Below are positions 53,820 to 63,143 of a stretch of 64,000 nucleotides of DNA, in pieces. The notes under the pieces were generated by a model, which worked only from the letters and a program-made list of their open reading frames with translations, searched no databases and was not told where the DNA came from. The stretch spans positions 62,001 through 126,000 of the forward strand of contig CANMLW010000007.1 in NCBI GenBank assembly GCA_947498705.1. The letters run 5' to 3'. The stretch's first letter is position 1; each line of letters starts with the position of its first letter. The position numbers were made by a program, and so were the translations under genes. Source of the DNA: an uncultured Aquimarina sp. (GTDB taxonomy: Bacteria > Bacteroidota > Bacteroidia > Flavobacteriales > Flavobacteriaceae).

Positions 53820-56420
53820 ATGAATTTTAATAATTTCACTATAAAATCACAAGAAGCAATACAGCAGGCACAACAACTTGCTCAGGGCTTTGGACATCAA
53901 CAAATAGAAAATGAACATATATTTAAAGCTATATTTACTGTAGACGAAAATGTACTGCCTTTTCTATTAAAAAAGTTGAATGTAAATATTTCTTTATTAC
54001 AACAAGTATTAGATAGTACACTTAAAAGTTTTCCAATAGTATCTGGAGGAGAAACACAACTATCGAGAGAAGCTGGTAAATCATTAAATGAAGCTAGCCT
54101 TATTGCAAAAAAAATGAATGATGAATATGTTTCTATAGAACATCTTGTCATTGCAATTTTCAAATCTAAAAGTAAAATATCACAGATACTTAAGGATCAA
54201 GGAGTCACAGAAAAACATCTTACCGAAGCGATTCATGAAATTCGAAATGGAGAAAGAGTAACTTCACAAAGTGCAGAAGACACTTATCAATCATTAAGTA
54301 AGTACGCCAAGAACCTTAATGAAATGGCCGAAAATGGTAAATTAGATCCTGTAATAGGTCGTGATGAAGAAATTAGACGCGTATTACAAATTTTATCACG
54401 TCGTACCAAAAACAATCCCATGTTGGTAGGAGAACCTGGTGTTGGTAAAACTGCAATTGCAGAGGGTCTGGCACATAGAATTATTGCTGGGGATATTCCT
54501 GAAAACCTTAAAAACAAACAAGTTTTTTCTTTGGATATGGGAGCCTTGATTGCAGGTGCCAAATTTAAAGGAGAGTTTGAAGAAAGACTTAAATCTGTTG
54601 TAAAAGAAGTAACATCTAGCGATGGAGACATTGTATTGTTTATAGACGAAATACATACATTAGTAGGTGCAGGAGGTGGACAAGGAGCCATGGATGCCGC
54701 CAATATATTAAAACCTGCATTAGCAAGGGGTGAACTACGTGCTATTGGCGCTACCACTTTAGATGAATATCAAAAATACTTTGAAAAAGATAAAGCATTA
54801 GAAAGACGTTTTCAAAAAGTAGTAATTGATGAGCCCGATACAGAAAGTGCTATATCAATCCTAAGAGGTATTAAAGGTAATTATGAGACTCATCATAAGG
54901 TACGCATAAAGGATGAAGCAATTATTGCCGCTGTAGAGTTATCACAACGATATATTACCAATCGCTATTTACCAGATAAAGCGATAGATCTTATTGATGA
55001 AGCAGCTTCTAAATTACGAATGGAAATCAACTCGAAACCAGAAGAGCTTGATGTATTGGATAGAAAGATAATGCAACTAGAAATCGAGATTGAAGCCATA
55101 AAAAGAGAAAATGATGAAGCAAAACTAAAAATACTAAATGCTGATCTTGCCAATATTAAGGAAGATAGAAATGAGATTTATTCGCAATGGCAAAGTGAAA
55201 AAGAAGTAGTAGATGCGATCCAAAATACCAAAACGAATATTGAAGAATACAAGCTCGAGGCCGAACGTGCAGAACGAAACGGAGATTATGGCAAAGTCGC
55301 CGAATTGCGATATGGAAAAATAAAAGACGCACAGGAAAAGCTTGATAGTTTACAAAAACAATTAAGTGAACAGCAGAATAAATCTTCATTAATTAAAGAA
55401 GAAGTTACCAATGATGATATCGCAGAAGTTATTGCTAAATGGACAGGTATACCTGTTACCAAAATGCTTCAAAGTGAGCGCGAAAAATTATTGGTATTAG
55501 AAAAAGAGCTTCAAAAACGTGTTGTTGGTCAAACAGAAGCAATAGAAGCAGTGAGTGATGCTGTAAGAAGAAGCAGAGCAGGTTTACAGGATCAGAAAAA
55601 ACCCATTGGATCTTTCTTATTCCTGGGGACCACAGGAGTTGGCAAAACAGAATTAGCAAAAGCACTGGCTGATTATCTTTTTAATGATGAAAATGCGATC
55701 ACAAGAATTGACATGAGCGAATACCAAGAAAGACATTCTGTAAGTAGGTTGATGGGGGCACCTCCGGGATATGTAGGATATGAAGAAGGAGGTCAATTAA
55801 CAGAAGCTGTACGAAGAAAACCATATTCTGTTGTACTTCTAGATGAAATAGAAAAAGCACATCCAGATACATTTAACGTTCTTTTACAAGTACTAGACGA
55901 AGGAAGGTTGACTGATAACAAAGGAAGAACGGCAGATTTTAGAAATGCCATTATCATCATGACCAGTAACATGGGAAGCCATATTATCCAGGACAAATTT
56001 GAAAATATTAAGGATATGGATATGGCTATGGAAGCTGCAAAAGTTGATGTATTAGGATTATTAAAACAATCTGTTCGTCCAGAGTTTCTAAACAGGATCG
56101 ACGATATTATAATGTTTACACCGCTTACAAAAACTAATATCATAGAAATTGTCAGACTGCAACTAAAACATGTTGGCGACATGTTAGCAGATCAACATAT
56201 CAAACTAAATGCTACAGAAGAAGCCATTAATTACCTTTCTGAAAAAGGGTTTCAGCCAGAGTTTGGTGCCAGACCCGTAAAACGAACTATTCAAAAAGAA
56301 GTACTTAATAAACTTTCTAAAGAGATTCTAGCAGGTAAAATTTCTACAAATAAATCTATTTTATTAGATGAATTTGATAACAATCTGGTTTTCAGAAATC
56401 AGGAAGACTTAGTTTCTTAA
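53820..56420 (+). CDS. clpB: ATP-dependent disaggregase ClpB
   Basis: 866-residue AAA+ chaperone that threads aggregated proteins through a hexameric pore with DnaK. The N-domain (FTIKSQEAIQQAQQLAQ, EHIF) is followed by NBD1 with Walker A G204EPGVGKT (K210), the coiled-coil middle domain (about residues 410-530), and NBD2 with Walker A G603TTGVGKT (K609). VLLDEIEKAH is Walker B of NBD2, and GARPVKRTIQKEV marks the C-terminal D2 domain. It has no ClpP-binding IGF loop, as expected for ClpB. A hairpin terminator follows. Confidence 0.97.
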   Translation: MNFNNFTIKSQEAIQQAQQLAQGFGHQQIENEHIFKAIFTVDENVLPFLLKKLNVNISLLQQVLDSTLKSFPIVSGGETQLSREAGKSLNEASLIAKKMNDEYVSIEHLVIAIFKSKSKISQILKDQGVTEKHLTEAIHEIRNGERVTSQSAEDTYQSLSKYAKNLNEMAENGKLDPVIGRDEEIRRVLQILSRRTKNNPMLVGEPGVGKTAIAEGLAHRIIAGDIPENLKNKQVFSLDMGALIAGAKFKGEFEERLKSVVKEVTSSDGDIVLFIDEIHTLVGAGGGQGAMDAANILKPALARGELRAIGATTLDEYQKYFEKDKALERRFQKVVIDEPDTESAISILRGIKGNYETHHKVRIKDEAIIAAVELSQRYITNRYLPDKAIDLIDEAASKLRMEINSKPEELDVLDRKIMQLEIEIEAIKRENDEAKLKILNADLANIKEDRNEIYSQWQSEKEVVDAIQNTKTNIEEYKLEAERAERNGDYGKVAELRYGKIKDAQEKLDSLQKQLSEQQNKSSLIKEEVTNDDIAEVIAKWTGIPVTKMLQSEREKLLVLEKELQKRVVGQTEAIEAVSDAVRRSRAGLQDQKKPIGSFLFLGTTGVGKTELAKALADYLFNDENAITRIDMSEYQERHSVSRLMGAPPGYVGYEEGGQLTEAVRRKPYSVVLLDEIEKAHPDTFNVLLQVLDEGRLTDNKGRTADFRNAIIIMTSNMGSHIIQDKFENIKDMDMAMEAAKVDVLGLLKQSVRPEFLNRIDDIIMFTPLTKTNIIEIVRLQLKHVGDMLADQHIKLNATEEAINYLSEKGFQPEFGARPVKRTIQKEVLNKLSKEILAGKISTNKSILLDEFDNNLVFRNQEDLVS

Positions 56421-56445
56421 TACATATAATCCAGTTTAAAACATA

Positions 56446-56489
56446 AAATAGGTAGTCTTTTTTAAATAAAATCGACTGCCTATTTTTTT
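56446..56489 (+). terminator. terminator of clpB
   Basis: ATAGGTAGTC (56448-56457) pairs with GACTGCCTAT (56474-56483) with one G-U pair, followed by a T-run. Confidence 0.8.
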
Positions 56490-56629
56490 GTAAACAAAAA
56501 ATACCACACCACACACGGTCAAACACCTCTACAAATACGGTTTTACCGTACATGTTAACAGTTTTATTCCTACAATGGTTAATAACTTACTGTGTAATAC
56601 ATCGCGATTTTAAGTACATTGCCGCCGAA

Positions 56630-57274
56630 ATGAAACCGATATTTTTAACCATTATTCTTTTAACCTCCTCTTTCTCTTTCTGTCAAAACAAAAAGGAGAT
56701 CTTATCCGATATTCATAACAAATATCAGGTAATAAAAGAATTAATGAGCAAGGATGCTTTAAGACAATACCATACCGGATACACTTTCAATATTTCTTAT
56801 AAAAAAGGCCCATTAACCTTTTATTATAATGGAAACGAGCTAAAGTATATAGAACATATATATACTTGGGGGCATACAACTTATAAGGATGAGTTTTATG
56901 TCTGGGATGATCAGTTGTTTTTTCAGTACACAACACAAGTTATCAGATATAAAGACTATAGAAAAAAAGGGGTTATCAAAAGCGATGTAAAAAACATTAC
57001 ATTGACACTTGAGGATAGGTTTTATTTTAAGAATAGAAAAGCGATTAAGTGTCAATTTAAAAGTTTCCAAAACCATAATGATAGTATAAAAATCACAACA
57101 CACCGGGTAAGAAATATCACGACAGAATGTGATCTGGCAGAAAATGTTCTTGAAAAATTCGATATTTTAAAAAAGCTTCAGGCAAAAGAAGTAGAAAGCG
57201 CAAAAGAATTACCCAAGAGCATTTCTAAAACTTACCAACCTAATCTTAATCATACTGCTTTTCAGCAAAACTAG
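56630..57274 (+). CDS. exported protein, function unknown
   Basis: 214 residues from ATG 56630, which gives signal peptide MKPIFLTIILLTSSFSFCQ; an upstream in-frame ATG would bury it behind 26 residues. After a helical stretch (KEILSDIHNKYQVIKELM) come strands rich in aromatic residues (GYTFNISYKKGPLTFYYNGNELKYIEHI, LFFQYTTQVIRYKDY, DRFYFKNRKAIKCQFK). I do not recognise a family. It is probably periplasmic. Confidence 0.75.
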   Translation: MKPIFLTIILLTSSFSFCQNKKEILSDIHNKYQVIKELMSKDALRQYHTGYTFNISYKKGPLTFYYNGNELKYIEHIYTWGHTTYKDEFYVWDDQLFFQYTTQVIRYKDYRKKGVIKSDVKNITLTLEDRFYFKNRKAIKCQFKSFQNHNDSIKITTHRVRNITTECDLAENVLEKFDILKKLQAKEVESAKELPKSISKTYQPNLNHTAFQQN

Positions 57275-57364
57275 AAATCATAAAACCTTATCGAGTACTA
57301 ACAGGGCTTATTTGACACAAAGCTCTCTGTAATAAATCGAGTTTAAAAATTTATTTTACAAAAC

Positions 57365-57384
57365 AATATACCGATCGGTATATT
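57365..57384. promoter_or_regulatory. TetR operator ahead of the regulator gene
   Basis: A perfect 20-bp palindrome: half-sites AATATACC and GGTATATT around GATC. It lies 33 bp before the tetR start, immediately upstream of the -7 element, where binding would block RNA polymerase. The same half-sites recur at 58028-58049. Confidence 0.8.
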
Positions 57385-57388
57385 ATTG

Positions 57389-57396
57389 TATATTTG
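57389..57396 (+). promoter_or_regulatory. -7 element of the tetR promoter
   Basis: TATATTTG matches TAnnTTTG, 21 bp before ATG 57418 and 4 bp after the operator palindrome. Confidence 0.55.
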
Positions 57397-57417
57397 TAAA
57401 AATCTTTATTCACTAAG

Positions 57418-58014
57418 ATGAACACGAAAGCTGTACAAACATCAGAGTATATTATCGAAATTGTTGCTCCCATTTTTAATAAAAACGGGTATGCAGGTAC
57501 AAGTCTTAGTGATATCACCAAAGCAACCGGTTTGACAAAAGGGGCTATTTATGGTAATTTTAAGAATAAAGAAGAGCTAGCTGTTGCTGCGTTTAACACC
57601 ACTGTAAAAAAAATGTTGCGACGCATAACAGATCATCAGTCCATAACAAATTCGCCTTTAGAAAAGCTTTTTTTAATCACAGATTTTTACCGAAACTACT
57701 ATGATTTTAGCCAAGAATTAGGTGGATGTCCTGTTTTAAATATGGGGGTAGATGCAAAACATCAAAACCCATTGTTATTTGAACGTGTAAAATATACAAT
57801 CTCCAAAATCAAAGGTAATTTGGTTAAAATTATAGAAGCCGGACAAGATCATCAAGAGATCAATCAGGATATAACTCCGCTTTTATATGCCAAAAGACTA
57901 TACACCATGATTATCGGAGCTATTTTTATGACACATACCATGGAAGACAATAGCTATCTTATCCAAACTATGGATCAAATAGATACAATGATTAATAAAG
58001 AACTAAAACAATAA
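57418..58014 (+). CDS. TetR-family transcriptional repressor
   Basis: 198 residues. The N-terminal HTH is textbook TetR: IIEIVAPIFNKNGYAGTSLSDITKATGLTKGAIYGNFKNKEELAVAAF. The C-terminal part (ELGGCPVLNMGVDAKHQNPLLFERV) resembles the TetR group of QacR/YxaF type that bind hydrophobic ligands. Perfect palindromes with the same half-sites lie upstream of this gene and of the next, so it probably represses both and responds to a ligand related to acyl-CoA metabolism; that last point is inference. Confidence 0.93.
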   Translation: MNTKAVQTSEYIIEIVAPIFNKNGYAGTSLSDITKATGLTKGAIYGNFKNKEELAVAAFNTTVKKMLRRITDHQSITNSPLEKLFLITDFYRNYYDFSQELGGCPVLNMGVDAKHQNPLLFERVKYTISKIKGNLVKIIEAGQDHQEINQDITPLLYAKRLYTMIIGAIFMTHTMEDNSYLIQTMDQIDTMINKELKQ

Positions 58015-58027
58015 TTTTTTTAACCAA

Positions 58028-58049
58028 AAATATACCAATTGGTATATTT
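58028..58049. promoter_or_regulatory. second TetR operator, ahead of the thioesterase gene
   Basis: A perfect 22-bp palindrome with half-sites AATATACC and GGTATATT around AATT, extended by one A-T pair at each end. It lies in the 50-bp gap between tetR and the thioesterase gene, 15 bp before ATG 58065. Confidence 0.8.
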
Positions 58050-58064
58050 AAAAAATCAATCACA

Positions 58065-58547
58065 ATGAAACTACCAAAAATATTAGAAAGCAAAGCAAAA
58101 ATCAGATTTCAGGATTGTGACCCTTTTAATCACCTTAACAATGCTTCATATATTAATTATATGATTAATGCACGAGAAGATCAAATTGAACTAAATTACA
58201 ATTTAGATATTTTCTCTTTAGCTAAAACACAAGGAGTAAGTTGGGTAGTAGGGACTAATCAAATTGCATATTTAAAACCCGCTTTATTAATGGAAGAAGT
58301 TGTTATTGATTCTCAACTAATCTCATTTAGTGAAAATCAACTACGTGTAGAAATTAGAATGTGGAATACTGATAAAACAGAATTAAAAGCTATTCTTTGG
58401 AGTACTTTTGTTCATTACAATTTATTACAACAAAAACGCTGGAATCACAGTGATCAACTAATTGAGTTATTTCAAAATGTTCACTCACCTGTTGGTATAG
58501 GAAGCTTTGAGGAAAGAATTTTACAACTAAAAACACAAAGTGTGTAA
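58065..58547 (+). CDS. acyl-CoA thioesterase (4HBT hotdog fold)
   Basis: 160 residues. KAKIRFQDCDPFNHLNNASYINYM is the signature of the 4-hydroxybenzoyl-CoA-type hotdog thioesterases, with the aspartate of CDPFNHLNN as the catalytic residue; WVVGTNQIAYLKPALLMEEVVIDSQ is the central hotdog helix and strand. It should cleave acyl-CoA to free acid and CoA. It lies directly behind the second operator and is probably controlled by the upstream repressor. Confidence 0.9.
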   Translation: MKLPKILESKAKIRFQDCDPFNHLNNASYINYMINAREDQIELNYNLDIFSLAKTQGVSWVVGTNQIAYLKPALLMEEVVIDSQLISFSENQLRVEIRMWNTDKTELKAILWSTFVHYNLLQQKRWNHSDQLIELFQNVHSPVGIGSFEERILQLKTQSV

Positions 58548-58604
58548 CATTTACATTTATTTAACGTCTTATAAAAAGTAAACACTACCATACAAAACTG
58601 CTAT

Positions 58605-58730
58605 ATGAAATCTTCTAATAATGTAGACCCTTCTTATAAAAAAAGAAGTTCTCTTATTTATATAGGCTTTTTTATTATTGCCATTGTATCAATGTTAATT
58701 GTTATCTGGGAAACAGGAATGCTTACATAA
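58605..58730 (+). CDS. small single-span membrane protein
   Basis: A 41-residue frame: soluble start MKSSNNVDPSYKKRSSL, then one hydrophobic helix (IYIGFFIIAIVSMLIVIW) and a short tail ETGMLT. The layout, positive-inside charge pattern and position 57 bp after the thioesterase gene suggest a real small membrane protein in the same transcript. I know no family for it. Confidence 0.55.
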   Translation: MKSSNNVDPSYKKRSSLIYIGFFIIAIVSMLIVIWETGMLT

Positions 58731-58746
58731 AACATTCTGTATTTCT

Positions 58747-59496
58747 TTAACAACACACATCTACTTGTACAAAGATTTCTTTAAGCTCGATTTTTGATAG
58801 TAATTTTAGACCTTGTTGTTCATAGACTTTATCTAACTCATCCAATGAAGTAGATAAATCATCTGTTTTATAATTTTTATAATCTACAAACCTAATACCG
58901 TTTATAACCCGGGGGTTATACGCTTCTCTAAAACGTATTCCCCCACCGTGAACAGCATATTTATATGCCAGAAAATCAACAGTAAAATTTTCTTTATGAA
59001 TCCAATATAGAAACTCATCTTCAAAATCGGTGCCTCCTCCTTCTTTTTTAAAGGTTACCTTTACTTTATAATATCTATTTTCACCCAAATTAGATTCTCC
59101 TACCAACTCTTTTTGTACAGCAGGCGCGTTAAGTCCAAAGGGTAAATTAGCAAAATAGTGAACAGAATTTACACCATCGCTTATTTTTGTTACTAAAGAA
59201 TCAGCAACCGCTACCGGGCAGTTATCCACCATACGCTTCAAACCAGTGTTACTCACAATATCATGAATTGTACCTTGGGTATTTTCTATCAATCTTTCTA
59301 ATTGATAATGCCCCTTTTTTCTTTTGCTTTGGTATTTTTTTCCTCTAAATGAAAAATAGATAGATGTGTTATTATTATAACGCTCCCCTCCTGCTGCTTC
59401 GATCGTTTTATTTACTATTTCTTGTGCAGAAAACTGGGCAAAAGTTGTCAAACAGAAAAAATATACGCAAAAACAAGCTAACACAGAGAGTTTCAT
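58747..59496 (-). CDS. DUF6503-type exported protein
   Basis: 249 residues from the ATG at 59496, giving signal peptide MKLSVLACFCVYFFCLTTFAQ; a longer frame upstream would hide it. FSAQEIVNKTIEAAGGERYNNNTSIYFSFRGKKYQSKRKKG is the opening of flavobacterial outer-membrane-lipoprotein-sorting-like proteins of the DUF6503 group, and FRGKxY onwards is a string of beta strands. It ends with a VDVCC. Function unknown. Confidence 0.83.
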   Translation of the reverse strand: MKLSVLACFCVYFFCLTTFAQFSAQEIVNKTIEAAGGERYNNNTSIYFSFRGKKYQSKRKKGHYQLERLIENTQGTIHDIVSNTGLKRMVDNCPVAVADSLVTKISDGVNSVHYFANLPFGLNAPAVQKELVGESNLGENRYYKVKVTFKKEGGGTDFEDEFLYWIHKENFTVDFLAYKYAVHGGGIRFREAYNPRVINGIRFVDYKNYKTDDLSTSLDELDKVYEQQGLKLLSKIELKEIFVQVDVCC

Positions 59497-59686
59497 AACA
59501 TTTAGGATTAAGTGAATTGCTAAATTAAGGTTTCCAAACACAATAATTTGTGAGAGTTTTGTTAAACCCTTACTTAACCAATAGCACTCTATTTTAGATA
59601 TATAAGGACGATTTGATCTCTATTTGTTTTTAATTTTTAAAAAAGATAATTATTTTGCAGTCCCTAAATCCCAAAATAAGAATATT

Positions 59687-60061
59687 ATGAAGTATGTAAT
59701 ATTACTACTAATTTGTTTTACCACTCAATTTATCCTTGCGCAGGATGCAGAAAGCTATGCAAAAACAATGGCTACATTTCAAACAAACTATAATGCTCAA
59801 AATGTAGATGCCATTTTTGATATGTATACTACAGACCTACAGGAAGAAATGACCAAAGAAGGCGTTGTTGGTTTTGTAAAAGGATGTTTTGATAGATTTG
59901 GCAGCCTTAAAAGTATAACACCTATGCAAACCGAAGAGGGAGTACATAGCTTTACTGGAGCGTTTGAAAAATCTAATTTAGAAATTCAGATACAGATTAC
60001 CAAGGATGGAAAGATTTCTACCATTCAATTTCATCCCATTCAAGTGCCAGTGCAAGAATAA
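59687..60061 (+). CDS. small exported NTF2-like (DUF3887-type) protein
   Basis: 124 residues from ATG 59687, giving signal peptide MKYVILLLICFTTQFILAQ. The rest (TMATFQTNYNAQNVDAIFDMYTTDLQEEMTKEGVVGFVKGCFDRFGSLKSITPM, then LEIQIQITKDGKISTIQF) is the NTF2-like layout of DUF3887 proteins. No catalytic residues seen. It has a TATTTTG-like -7 element and is a single gene. Confidence 0.82.
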   Translation: MKYVILLLICFTTQFILAQDAESYAKTMATFQTNYNAQNVDAIFDMYTTDLQEEMTKEGVVGFVKGCFDRFGSLKSITPMQTEEGVHSFTGAFEKSNLEIQIQITKDGKISTIQFHPIQVPVQE

Positions 60062-60224
60062 GTCAATAATTCTGTAGCTTATATGATAACTCTTAATTTT
60101 TAAATTGTGTTGATAGCTAAAATTTACATTTTAGAAATCTATCAAAATGACTTATTTATTAAAACTTAAAGGGTGTCATTATAAATTTACATTAGAAAAG
60201 ACATGTACATCATCTTGTTCTTTG

Positions 60225-60232
60225 TATTTTTG
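60225..60232 (+). promoter_or_regulatory. -7 element of the smpB promoter
   Basis: TATTTTTG matches TAnnTTTG, 28 bp before the ATG at 60261. It lies inside a longer possible frame that would begin at 60147 and thus supports the later start. Confidence 0.5.
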
Positions 60233-60260
60233 TGATCTTTCATTAAGGTTACTCATAAAA

Positions 60261-60722
60261 ATGAATCAGAATAAAATCAATATATTAAACCGTAAGGCTA
60301 AATTCGAGTACGAATTTATAGATAAATACACCGCCGGTATTAAACTGGCTGGTACCGAAATAAAAGCTATTAGAGAGGGCAAGGCAAGTATTGCCGAAAG
60401 TTTTTGTGAGTTTCATAACGGTTGTGAACTTTTTGTAATCAATATGCATATAGAAGAATATTCGCATGCTACCTATTTTAATCACAATCCAAAAAGTGAA
60501 CGAAAATTACTTCTAAATAAAAAAGAACTCAAAAAATTAGAAAAAGAGGTTAAAAATTCGGGATTAACAATTATCCCAACTCGTTTATTTATAAATGAAC
60601 GAGGATTAGCAAAACTTGATATTGTACTTGCTAGAGGTAAAAAAATGTATGACAAAAGAGAGACTATCAAGGATCGCGATAATAAAAGAAACCTGGATAG
60701 AATTAAAAAAGAGTTTAGATAA
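60261..60722 (+). CDS. smpB: SsrA-binding protein SmpB
   Basis: 153 residues. [46 protein letters not shown] is the SmpB fold, and the C-terminal tail ([23 protein letters not shown]) is the basic helix that enters the ribosome's mRNA channel. With tmRNA it frees stalled ribosomes. The start at ATG 60261 gives the normal length, and the upstream ATG at 60147 would place the promoter inside the coding region. Confidence 0.97.
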   Translation: MNQNKINILNRKAKFEYEFIDKYTAGIKLAGTEIKAIREGKASIAESFCEFHNGCELFVINMHIEEYSHATYFNHNPKSERKLLLNKKELKKLEKEVKNSGLTIIPTRLFINERGLAKLDIVLARGKKMYDKRETIKDRDNKRNLDRIKKEFR

Positions 60723-60743
60723 TAGCTTAGTATTATTTCTTCA

Positions 60744-61097
60744 TTATTCTTCTATGTATTCAGAAACTCCTTTCTCTTGAGAAGTTAGCCACTCCCAATT
60801 TAATTTTAGTTTTATTTTTCCTTTATCATCCAATGTAATATCTGCCAAAGCTTTACCCGTTTTCAATTCATTGGTTGTTGTCATACATTGATAAATCATA
60901 TGCAACTTTTCATTTTTTAGTTCGGCAATTATTTTTCCATATCGTACTTCCCCACCATAATAATCTGCAGTAACCAAATTACCATCCTGTTTGTAAATAA
61001 ATTTTGTTTGATCACTTGCACTTCCATGATCACTATTCTGAACTAACTTAAAAACTTTGTTATTAAAGTCTATTTTTTTGGAAAGCTTTTTAGTCAT
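60744..61097 (-). CDS. n-acetylglutamate synthase-annotated family protein
   Basis: 117 residues of a small family often labelled n-acetylglutamate synthase in Bacteroidota and Firmicutes, but without any acetyltransferase motif. FNNKVFKLVQNSDHGSASDQTKFIYKQDGNLVTADYYGGEVRYGKIIAEL is the conserved start and NELKTGKALADI the middle. The strands suggest a small beta-barrel. No reaction is known. It converges with smpB. Confidence 0.82.
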   Translation of the reverse strand: MTKKLSKKIDFNNKVFKLVQNSDHGSASDQTKFIYKQDGNLVTADYYGGEVRYGKIIAELKNEKLHMIYQCMTTTNELKTGKALADITLDDKGKIKLKLNWEWLTSQEKGVSEYIEE

Positions 61098-61162
61098 ACT
61101 ACAAACATTTTGAAATAGTACATATTACCTCAATTACTTAAACAATACAAAATTGAATAGTT

Positions 61163-61807
61163 TTAATTCTTATTTTCTAATAAGGGAACAAACCTAAATT
61201 CACCAAACTCGTGTTTCTCGAATTCGGTTTCACTTTTACGTATAAACAAGGTCATGATCTGCACATCTTCTCCTACCGGGATTACTAATCGCCCATTAAT
61301 TTGTAATTGTGCTAATAAAGGTTTGGGCACAAAAGGTGCTCCTGCAGTTACAATAATTGCTTTATAAGGGGCATGCTCTGGCAATCCTTTATAACCATCT
61401 CCAAAAGATAAATGTCTAGGTCGATATCCTAATTTTGACAAAAATAGCTTGGTTTTTTTGAACAATTCTTGTTGGCGTTCAATACTATACACTTTTACAC
61501 CTAACTCGCATAATACTGCTGTTTGATATCCAGACCCAGTACCAATTTCTAATACATTATCTCCTTTTGTAACTTGTAATAATTCACTCTGAAAAGCAAC
61601 TGTGAATGGCTGCGAGATGGTTTGATCAGCAGCAATAGGAAACGCTTTATCTTGATAAGCATGATCCTCAAAACCAGAATCAATAAATAAATGTCTTGGT
61701 ATTTTTCCAATCGCTGCTAATACAGCTTTATCTTTGATTCCTTTCTTTATTAAAATATCAACCAGTTGCTTTCTTTGTCCGGCGTGTCTAAGGGTATCCT
61801 TCTGCAT
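61163..61807 (-). CDS. pcm: protein-L-isoaspartate O-methyltransferase
   Basis: 214 residues. It methylates damaged isoaspartyl residues in proteins using S-adenosylmethionine. AADQTISQPFTVAFQSELLQVTKGDNVLEIGTGSGYQTAVLCELG is the family signature, and GLPEHAPYKAIIVTAGAPFVPKPLLAQLQINGRLVIPVGE the second. Length is usual for Pcm. It is a single gene on the minus strand with a near -7 match. Confidence 0.96.
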   Translation of the reverse strand: MQKDTLRHAGQRKQLVDILIKKGIKDKAVLAAIGKIPRHLFIDSGFEDHAYQDKAFPIAADQTISQPFTVAFQSELLQVTKGDNVLEIGTGSGYQTAVLCELGVKVYSIERQQELFKKTKLFLSKLGYRPRHLSFGDGYKGLPEHAPYKAIIVTAGAPFVPKPLLAQLQINGRLVIPVGEDVQIMTLFIRKSETEFEKHEFGEFRFVPLLENKN

Positions 61808-62033
61808 TACTAGGGTTATTTAGCACGATAAAATTACGCAAACATTTGGTCTGTTTATACTTTTCTCCCTAAAAAAATGACAGAAAAATATCATTTTGCC
61901 TATACTCATACATTTACACATTTATAATTTACTATTTATACAAATTAAGAATCCATAGAAAACTCTTCTTTTCTCTCTTTAATTAAAATTTAGCATTTTA
62001 CAGATAATTAAGATTAAAATTTATAAATAATGC

Positions 62034-62041
62034 TATTTTTG
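62034..62041 (+). promoter_or_regulatory. -7 element of the Gfo/Idh/MocA gene promoter
   Basis: TATTTTTG matches TAnnTTTG, 16 bp before ATG 62058. Confidence 0.5.
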
Positions 62042-62057
62042 TCTAAAATCACAAATT

Positions 62058-63017
62058 ATGCTCAAAGCCGGAGTACTCGGTGCGGGACACCTTGGTAAAA
62101 TCCATTTACGTCTACTAGAAGAATCTGAAAAATATAACTTGGTTGGTTTTTATGACACCAATCAATCTCAAGCAACTCTTATTGCAAAAGAATTAGGGTA
62201 TCAATTATTTAATTCTGTCGAAGAATTAATTAATGCAGTCGATGTTGTGGATATCGTTACTCCTACTTTTGCTCATTTTGAAGTTGCAAAGCAAGCCATA
62301 CAGGCAGGTAAACATGTTTTTATAGAAAAACCTATCACCAATACTGTTGCAGAAGCAACGCAGCTTATCGAACTGGCAAAAAAACATCATGTAAAAGGGC
62401 AAGTAGGGCATGTAGAGCGTTTTAATCCGGCCTATACATCGGTGGTAAACAAAATTGACAATCCTATGTTTATAGAAACACACCGATTGGCAGAATTTAA
62501 TCCCAGAGGTACCGATGTTCCTGTAGTACTTGATCTTATGATTCATGATATCGATGCTATTTTGAATGTGGTGCATTCTGATGTGAAACAGATAAGTGCA
62601 AGTGGTGTTTCTGTAATAAGTGAAACTCCTGATATTGCCAATGCACGTATCGAATTTGAAAATGGATGTGTTGCAAATCTTACAGCAAGTAGGATATCAC
62701 TAAAAAACATGAGAAAAACGAGGTTTTTTCAAAAAGACGCTTATATCTCTGTAGATTTCTTTGAGAAAAAATGCGAAGTGGTAAAAATGAAAGATGCGCC
62801 AAAGACCCCAGATGATTTTGCAATGATTCTGCAAAATGCAGAAGGGATTAAGAAACAAATATATTTTGACAACCCAACGATAGCAACCAATAATGCGATA
62901 TTAGATGAGTTAGAAACTTTTGCTGATGCAATTACTAACGACACTACTCCTATCGTTTCTTTGGAACAAGGAAAAAAAGCACTCGAAGTCGCTTTACAAA
63001 TTATAGACTGCTTTTAG
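62058..63017 (+). CDS. Gfo/Idh/MocA-family oxidoreductase
   Basis: 319 residues. AGVLGAGHLGKIHLRLLEES is the NAD(P) loop, VVDIVTPTFAHFEVAKQAIQAGKHVFIEKPITNT gives the EKP motif with the catalytic lysine, and GQVGHVERFNPAY and VLDLMIHDIDAIL hold the substrate-side histidine and aspartate. Substrates of this family are sugars, inositols or biliverdin-like compounds; none is indicated here. It precedes the 3-hydroxyacyl-CoA dehydrogenase by 126 bp. Confidence 0.93.
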   Translation: MLKAGVLGAGHLGKIHLRLLEESEKYNLVGFYDTNQSQATLIAKELGYQLFNSVEELINAVDVVDIVTPTFAHFEVAKQAIQAGKHVFIEKPITNTVAEATQLIELAKKHHVKGQVGHVERFNPAYTSVVNKIDNPMFIETHRLAEFNPRGTDVPVVLDLMIHDIDAILNVVHSDVKQISASGVSVISETPDIANARIEFENGCVANLTASRISLKNMRKTRFFQKDAYISVDFFEKKCEVVKMKDAPKTPDDFAMILQNAEGIKKQIYFDNPTIATNNAILDELETFADAITNDTTPIVSLEQGKKALEVALQIIDCF

Positions 63018-63143
63018 TAACCCTATTAATTGGCCAGTCTATCATCTTTTTCCTATTCTGAACGGTTATTATGTTATTACAGAATCGTGTATTTTACTTG
63101 ATTCTAGGATAGAGTTTAAAACATTTTCAAAAATATTATACAG

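Noticed and set aside
56552-56629. Upstream ATG for the exported protein at 56630
   Set aside because: It would place 26 residues before an otherwise clean signal peptide.
60147-60260. N-terminal extension of smpB starting at ATG 60147
   Set aside because: It would add 38 residues not found in SmpB and would enclose an exact -7 promoter element; ATG 60261 gives the normal protein.
60744-61097. Genuine N-acetylglutamate synthase
   Set aside because: There is no GNAT or amino-acid kinase motif; the common database name is probably an error.
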